Of a stretch of DNA of 64,000 nt, positions 59,276 to 64,000 are shown one piece after another. The position numbers and the translations under genes were made by a program. The stretch is from positions 1-64,000 of the forward strand of contig CAMFEK010000005.1 in the NCBI GenBank assembly GCA_945949395.1. The letters are read 5' to 3'. The stretch is from an uncultured Clostridia bacterium. Lineage in GTDB: Bacteria > Bacillota > Clostridia > Christensenellales > Borkfalkiaceae. Numbering within the stretch: the first letter of the stretch is position 1; each line of letters begins with the position of its first letter. The notes below the pieces were generated by a model, which was given only the letters and a program-made list of their open reading frames with translations, did no database searches and was not told where the DNA came from.

Positions 59276-60227
59276 CAAATATAACCATTACTACAATTTA
59301 TTGACATTAGAAGAAAAAGAACTATACAAAAACTGTTATTTTTCAATAATAAACTATAGAAAATCATTGGAAGTTAGTAATTTTTTAGAAAAGAATATTG
59401 AGAAAGTATTTAAGTATTTGGGACTTGATCATCCAGAGTTGTATTTTGTTGATTTTTGTTGTGTTAGAATAGCAGCTGGCATTTTTAGAAAAGAATTATT
59501 TTTTTCATATTCTTATGATATAAATGTGGTGAATTCAATTTCGATAAAAATAAAAGAAATTACAGACCTAATAATTCAAAAAGCGAGAAGCTTCGCAGGT
59601 GATTATGATAGAGTAAAGTATTTATATGACTATATTGTATGTAATATACGGTATGATTTTGATTCTATTTCAAGGCAAAGAACGGACAAGGTTTTTTATG
59701 AAGCTCACTCTATTGCTGGTCCGTTATTATCCAAGAAAGCTGTATGTGAAGGAATTGCAAAATTGTTTAAATTCTTATGCGATAAGTTGGATATTGAAGC
59801 TATCTGTGTAGTTGGAAAAGATAAAAAAAATGTTTCAGAAACATTGCATGAATGGAATATTGTAAAAATTGATGGAAAATATTGTCAAGTAGATGCTACA
59901 GGTGATATTCAAGTTTATAGAGATAATCAAAAGTTATTATATATGTATTTTAATTTGACTGATGAAGAATTTTTTTATGATCATTATTGGAATACTGCTG
60001 AAACTCCGAGTTGCTCAACAAGTAGTTATTCATTCTACCATAGGAGCAATTTTGAAATAAGGAACTTGTATGAGATAACTGAAGCAATACAAAGGCAAAT
60101 AAGATTAGGAAAACGAGAATTACTATTAAAAGTCATTTCAGATATTAACGATAATCAAGTTAATGAGGAAATTAAAAAAGCGTTTTTACTAATAATATTA
60201 TATTACAAGGTTATTCGTACTCAATAA
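59265..60227 (+). CDS. Transglutaminase-fold protein
   Basis: About 320 residues. The transglutaminase-like catalytic triad is visible: cysteine in KKAVCEGIAKLFKFL, histidine in TLHEWNIVKIDGKY and aspartate in CQVDATGD. An N-terminal helical region precedes and a helical tail follows. No signal peptide is present, so it probably acts in the cytosol as a protease, cross-linking enzyme or binding domain. The start is not certain (ATG 59265, ATG 59256 or GTG 59247); all overlap the end of the preceding gene, so translation is coupled. It precedes the EssC-like gene. Confidence 0.8.
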   Translation: MWINKYNHYYNLLTLEEKELYKNCYFSIINYRKSLEVSNFLEKNIEKVFKYLGLDHPELYFVDFCCVRIAAGIFRKELFFSYSYDINVVNSISIKIKEITDLIIQKARSFAGDYDRVKYLYDYIVCNIRYDFDSISRQRTDKVFYEAHSIAGPLLSKKAVCEGIAKLFKFLCDKLDIEAICVVGKDKKNVSETLHEWNIVKIDGKYCQVDATGDIQVYRDNQKLLYMYFNLTDEEFFYDHYWNTAETPSCSTSSYSFYHRSNFEIRNLYEITEAIQRQIRLGKRELLLKVISDINDNQVNEEIKKAFLLIILYYKVIRTQ

Positions 60228-60290
60228 AAATCTTTCCAGAGAAAAGGATTTATTTAATCGAGATAGTAAATCATATTTGAGGAGAATTAA

Positions 60291-63200
60291 ATGAATTTTT
60301 TTGTTACGGTTGTCATCAATGGACAACAAAAAACATTTTCAAATTATGAACTGGTTTATGATGGTGAATACTATTGTATCTCTAAAGAATATTTTGGATT
60401 AGAATATGATTTAAAACTTCCTTTAATGATTGAAGCTGGTAAATGGTTCATTAAAAGTATCAACGCTGAACTGTTTAATGATCAGGATGGGGATAAGACA
60501 AAGTCATTCTATGAGTTATTTAAAGATAGTTCTTTTTCTAGAAAAAATATTTCAATAATTACAATGTATGAGACACAAATAATTAAAGAAAAAGAAATAT
60601 TTAATAAAGATATTTTTTCTGTTTTCGACAAAATTTGGAACTTGCACTATTCCTTGCTTTTTAACTTTGTTGACGATGAAACTTTAAAATCTGATTTGTA
60701 TGAAATTCATAGCCAATCCCTAATAGTTGGTAGAAGTAGTTCATGTGATATTTCTTATGGCTTTAAGAATTTAATTATGGATGAACATATTAGATTTGCA
60801 GAGTTAAATTCTTCGACACCAATTGCTGAAAAGATTGCGAGCGGAAACGGATATGTGTCTGGAGATTTTTACGTTAATGGTAAAAAGACAGATAAGGCAA
60901 AATTAAAATATGGAGACAGAGTTACTTTACGAGATATTATTATAGTTTATTTGGGTAATTATTTGCTTATAAGGGGAACAAATGTAAAAGTTAAAGTTGC
61001 TTCATTGAAGAAAATAAAAAGCTTTAATACGAAGATTCAACAAAAAAATATTGAAGATTCTGAAATAATATATATAAATAGAACCCCTCGCATCATTGAA
61101 GAACTTGATGAAAATGAGTTGGCTCTTGAACTTCCGCCTGCTCCAATGGTTACGAAAAAAATGCCAGCAATTTTAAGTATTGGTCCTTCTTTAACAATGA
61201 GCATGGCTATGCTTGTTTCGTTGGGTGTTTCAATTGGAAACGTCATGAATGGAGGATCGTCGACTTCATTAATCACCAGTGGTGCATTGGCTTTTAGTAT
61301 GTTGCTTGGTGCGATTCTTTGGCCATTATTGAGCAGACGTTATCAGAAGAAACAAGAAGAAAAAAATGAAATAATACGCAAACAAAAGTACGACAATTAC
61401 TTAGAAAAAAAAGCTATTGAATTGCATTCTAAATCTAATTACAATATGCGTATCATTGCCCATGAGATGTTTGCGGAACCTAAAGAGTTGTTGGAAACAT
61501 TTGTAAAACGGGATAAATTAGAAAAATATATTTATTCTAAAAAATATGGTGACGATGACTTTTTGGAAGTAAGAGTTGGAAATGGCCAAATTAGTAATCC
61601 ATTTAGGATAAATATTCCTGAAAATACGTTCTCTTTAATAGATGATCCTTTAAAAGATAAAGTATATAATTTGGCTACTCAGTTCCAAAATTTGGATAAT
61701 ATGCCAATCACGTTATCGCTTTCAAAAAATCGTATTGTTGGAATTCAAACGGGTGATAAGGATTTTATACAGTTACTTAGAACAGTAATTATTTCTTTGA
61801 CTTATTATCATGCTTATGACGAAGTAAAAACAGTTTTTATCTATAACGAAACAGATAAAAATGATTTTGAATGGATTAGAAAAATCAATCATGCAACATC
61901 TGATTCTGGAGAAATTCGTTACTTTGCTACAAATAAGGAAGAAGTCCATAATTTATTCTCTGTTTTATCCGAAATTGTTGAATTAAGAAATGACTCAACT
62001 CAGAAAAAAATACCACATTATGTAATATTTATATTTGACAGTCGTCTTGTTGACGGAGAACCAATTATTAATCATATTTTAGGATGCGATAAAGATTACG
62101 GCGTTACGTTGTGTTATTTATGCGACCGGAAATTATTGCCCAAAGAATGTGAGGTAATAATTGAAGCAAATGATAATAATTACACTCTATATAAAAGAAA
62201 TACAAAGAAAGGAATTCCTTTTGTTTGTGATAAATTGAACGACCAATTGTGGGAGACATTCCTAGAAAGAATGGAATCATGTAGATTAAAACTATCATCG
62301 ATTGATTCTAATGTTCCTGAAAAGCTTTCATTTATGGATATGTATTCTGTTGGTAGGGTTGAGCAGTTAAATATATCGAAAAGATGGAAAGAGCACCTTC
62401 CGTATAAATCATTAGGCGTACCTATAGGTGTTAAAGCAGGAGGTGAGGTTCTCTCTTTAGATATGCACGAGTCATATCATGGACCTCATGGTTTGGCTGC
62501 AGGAATGACTGGTTCGGGTAAAAGTGAGTTTTTACAAACCTTAATTTTGTCATTGGCATTGAATTTTTCTCCTGATAATGTGGCATTCGTTTTAATTGAC
62601 TTTAAGGGTGGCGGTATGGCTAACTCTTTCAGGGACTTACCCCATATTGCAGGTATGATGACTAATCTATCTGGTGGAGAATTGAATCGAGCTATTGTTA
62701 CCATCAAAGCAGAAACAGAAAGAAGACAAAGGAAATTTAAAGAAGTTTCTGTTAATCATATAGATAAGTATCAGAAAATATATGAAAAAAACAAAGATTC
62801 GATGGATCCTTTGCCTCATTTAATTATTATAGCGGATGAATTTGCCGAATTAAAATCTCAGCAACCTGAATTCATGAAGGATTTGATTGAAATTGCTAGA
62901 ATAGGTAGAAGCTTGGGTATTCATTTGTTGTTGGCAACACAGAAACCGTCTGGTGTAGTTGATGATCAAATCTGGGGTAACTCTAAATTTAGAGTTTGTT
63001 TAAAGGTTTTGGAAAAACAGGATAGTAATGAAATGATTAGACGTCCAGATGCGGCACTAATCAAGTTACCTGGACGTTGTTATATGCAGGTCGGTTATGA
63101 TGAAGTATTTGATTACTTCCAATCTGGATATAGTGGTGTTCCATATATTCCGAGAGATAATCATAGTGATTCAAGTGATAATGTTGTGTCTTTAATTGAT

Positions 63201-64000
63201 TCCTGCGGAATGATATTAAAGAGCAAAGAAATTGAGGTGCAGGTAAAAGATAAGAATTATACACAGTTAAATGCTGTAATAGATGAAATCAAAAAAACTG
63301 CTTTGATGGAAGGATATCATCAACATCGCTTATGGCTTGATCCACTTCCATATATCATCTCATTGGATGGACTCATGAAGAGATGTAATCCTTGTTTTGA
63401 AAATGGTTGGAGGAAAAATATTGGGTATTCGGCGGTTATAGGTATGTTGGATTACCCCGCTGAACAAAAACAGATGTCTCTAGAAGTGAACTATCTTAAA
63501 GGAAATTGCGGAATATTTGGTATATCAGGTTGTGGAAAATCTACATTGCTTCAGTCGTTAATATATAGCACTTGTATGAAATATGCACCTGATAGAATAA
63601 ATTTCCATATTTTTGATTTCAGTTCAAGAGTAATGGGGGCATTTGTAGATATGCCTCATGTTCAAGGAATAGCTTTTTCTGATGATGAAGAAAAGGTAAA
63701 AACTACAATTGATAATCTTATCAGTGAATTAGAAAGACGTAATAAGCTGTTTGGGGCAAAAGGGGTGTCTGGCTTAGAAGCATATAATGCAATAGCTGAA
63801 CAGCAATTACCAATGATTGTGTTGGTAATAGATAATTTCCTTATTGTTCCGGAACGATTTAATTCGCAAATAGATAAATTGGTAAGATTGGCTCGATACG
63901 GCAATGCTTATGGATTGAACCTTGTGGTTACTGCATTAAATAAAACTTCAGTTTATGGTAGGATTGCGGACTGTTTGCAAAACAATTTTGTATTAAAGGT
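60291..64000 (+). CDS. EssC-like FHA-FtsK/SpoIIIE secretion ATPase (partial, runs off the window)
   Basis: At least 1236 residues are read without a stop. An N-terminal region has an FHA domain with LIVGRSSSCDIS (G147-R148), the phosphothreonine-binding signature. Two membrane segments lie at about 290-350. A first FtsK-type ATPase has Walker A GMTGSGKSE (about 738-746) and Walker B IIADEFAEL (D849-E850); a second has Walker A GISGCGKST (about 1077-1085) with a weaker Walker B (VLVIDNF). A third is expected beyond the edge. The layout matches EssC/YukBA, the motor of type VIIb secretion. ATG at 60291 has GAGGAG upstream. Other secretion genes are not in the window. Confidence 0.9.
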   Translation, partial: MNFFVTVVINGQQKTFSNYELVYDGEYYCISKEYFGLEYDLKLPLMIEAGKWFIKSINAELFNDQDGDKTKSFYELFKDSSFSRKNISIITMYETQIIKEKEIFNKDIFSVFDKIWNLHYSLLFNFVDDETLKSDLYEIHSQSLIVGRSSSCDISYGFKNLIMDEHIRFAELNSSTPIAEKIASGNGYVSGDFYVNGKKTDKAKLKYGDRVTLRDIIIVYLGNYLLIRGTNVKVKVASLKKIKSFNTKIQQKNIEDSEIIYINRTPRIIEELDENELALELPPAPMVTKKMPAILSIGPSLTMSMAMLVSLGVSIGNVMNGGSSTSLITSGALAFSMLLGAILWPLLSRRYQKKQEEKNEIIRKQKYDNYLEKKAIELHSKSNYNMRIIAHEMFAEPKELLETFVKRDKLEKYIYSKKYGDDDFLEVRVGNGQISNPFRINIPENTFSLIDDPLKDKVYNLATQFQNLDNMPITLSLSKNRIVGIQTGDKDFIQLLRTVIISLTYYHAYDEVKTVFIYNETDKNDFEWIRKINHATSDSGEIRYFATNKEEVHNLFSVLSEIVELRNDSTQKKIPHYVIFIFDSRLVDGEPIINHILGCDKDYGVTLCYLCDRKLLPKECEVIIEANDNNYTLYKRNTKKGIPFVCDKLNDQLWETFLERMESCRLKLSSIDSNVPEKLSFMDMYSVGRVEQLNISKRWKEHLPYKSLGVPIGVKAGGEVLSLDMHESYHGPHGLAAGMTGSGKSEFLQTLILSLALNFSPDNVAFVLIDFKGGGMANSFRDLPHIAGMMTNLSGGELNRAIVTIKAETERRQRKFKEVSVNHIDKYQKIYEKNKDSMDPLPHLIIIADEFAELKSQQPEFMKDLIEIARIGRSLGIHLLLATQKPSGVVDDQIWGNSKFRVCLKVLEKQDSNEMIRRPDAALIKLPGRCYMQVGYDEVFDYFQSGYSGVPYIPRDNHSDSSDNVVSLIDSCGMILKSKEIEVQVKDKNYTQLNAVIDEIKKTALMEGYHQHRLWLDPLPYIISLDGLMKRCNPCFENGWRKNIGYSAVIGMLDYPAEQKQMSLEVNYLKGNCGIFGISGCGKSTLLQSLIYSTCMKYAPDRINFHIFDFSSRVMGAFVDMPHVQGIAFSDDEEKVKTTIDNLISELERRNKLFGAKGVSGLEAYNAIAEQQLPMIVLVIDNFLIVPERFNSQIDKLVRLARYGNAYGLNLVVTALNKTSVYGRIADCLQNNFVLK

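Overview
The window comes from an endospore-forming member of the Bacillota, most likely class Clostridia. Evidence is the set of sporulation and germination genes (spmA/spmB, yqfC/yqfD, spoIIR, sleB/ypeB, a SPOCS-LysM coat-type protein), a T-box leader ahead of leuA, and Firmicute-type gene clusters (metG-tatD-rsmA-veg; phoH-HD phosphohydrolase-ybeY-era-yqzL-recO). The first 47 kb is GC-rich with C/G-ending codons. From about 47.2 kb to the right edge the DNA becomes clearly AT-rich with A/T-ending codons, which suggests an acquired island.

Layout. 1-1 kb: a tRNA-Val gene with a decayed att-like duplication of its 3' end, then two tandem small-RNA genes (292 bp period), each with its own promoter and terminator. 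1-13 kb: spmAB, metG, tatD, rsmA, a small XRE regulator, veg, yqfCD, phoH, a c-di-AMP-type HD phosphohydrolase, ybeY, era, yqzL, recO. 13-31 kb: housekeeping and sporulation genes (HAD phosphatase, comF, T-box/leuA, trmL, ispE, cysteine desulfurase, guanine deaminase, ThrE-like exporter, SPOCS-LysM protein, ypeB, sleB, spoIIR, mnmA, tRNA-Arg). 31-47 kb: a TetR/ABC-2/flavodoxin cassette, a hydroxyacid dehydrogenase, transporters (AEC, CaCA, a heterodimeric ABC exporter, ClC) and ppdK.

47-64 kb is the most interesting part. After an HExxH protein and a small serine recombinase, one co-directional series of genes encodes a TerY-type VWA protein, a PP2C phosphatase, a Ser/Thr-like kinase with a zinc ribbon, a 48-residue membrane peptide, a PMCA-type Ca2+ ATPase, an AIM24-family protein, two Ca2+-binding TerD proteins, a beta-helix/TerD-like fusion, a transglutaminase-fold protein, and an EssC-like FHA/FtsK ATPase that runs off the edge. 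I read this as a calcium- and phosphorylation-controlled stress module joined to a type VII-like secretion motor. The kinase could write, PP2C erase and the FHA domain read phosphothreonine; the TerD proteins and the Ca2+ pump could couple this to calcium.

A second theme is start-codon architecture. At least six genes (two XRE regulators, yqfC, the HAD gene, ispE, spoIIR) have a promoter -10 element only 5-8 bp before the ATG and no ribosome-binding site, which implies leaderless transcripts.
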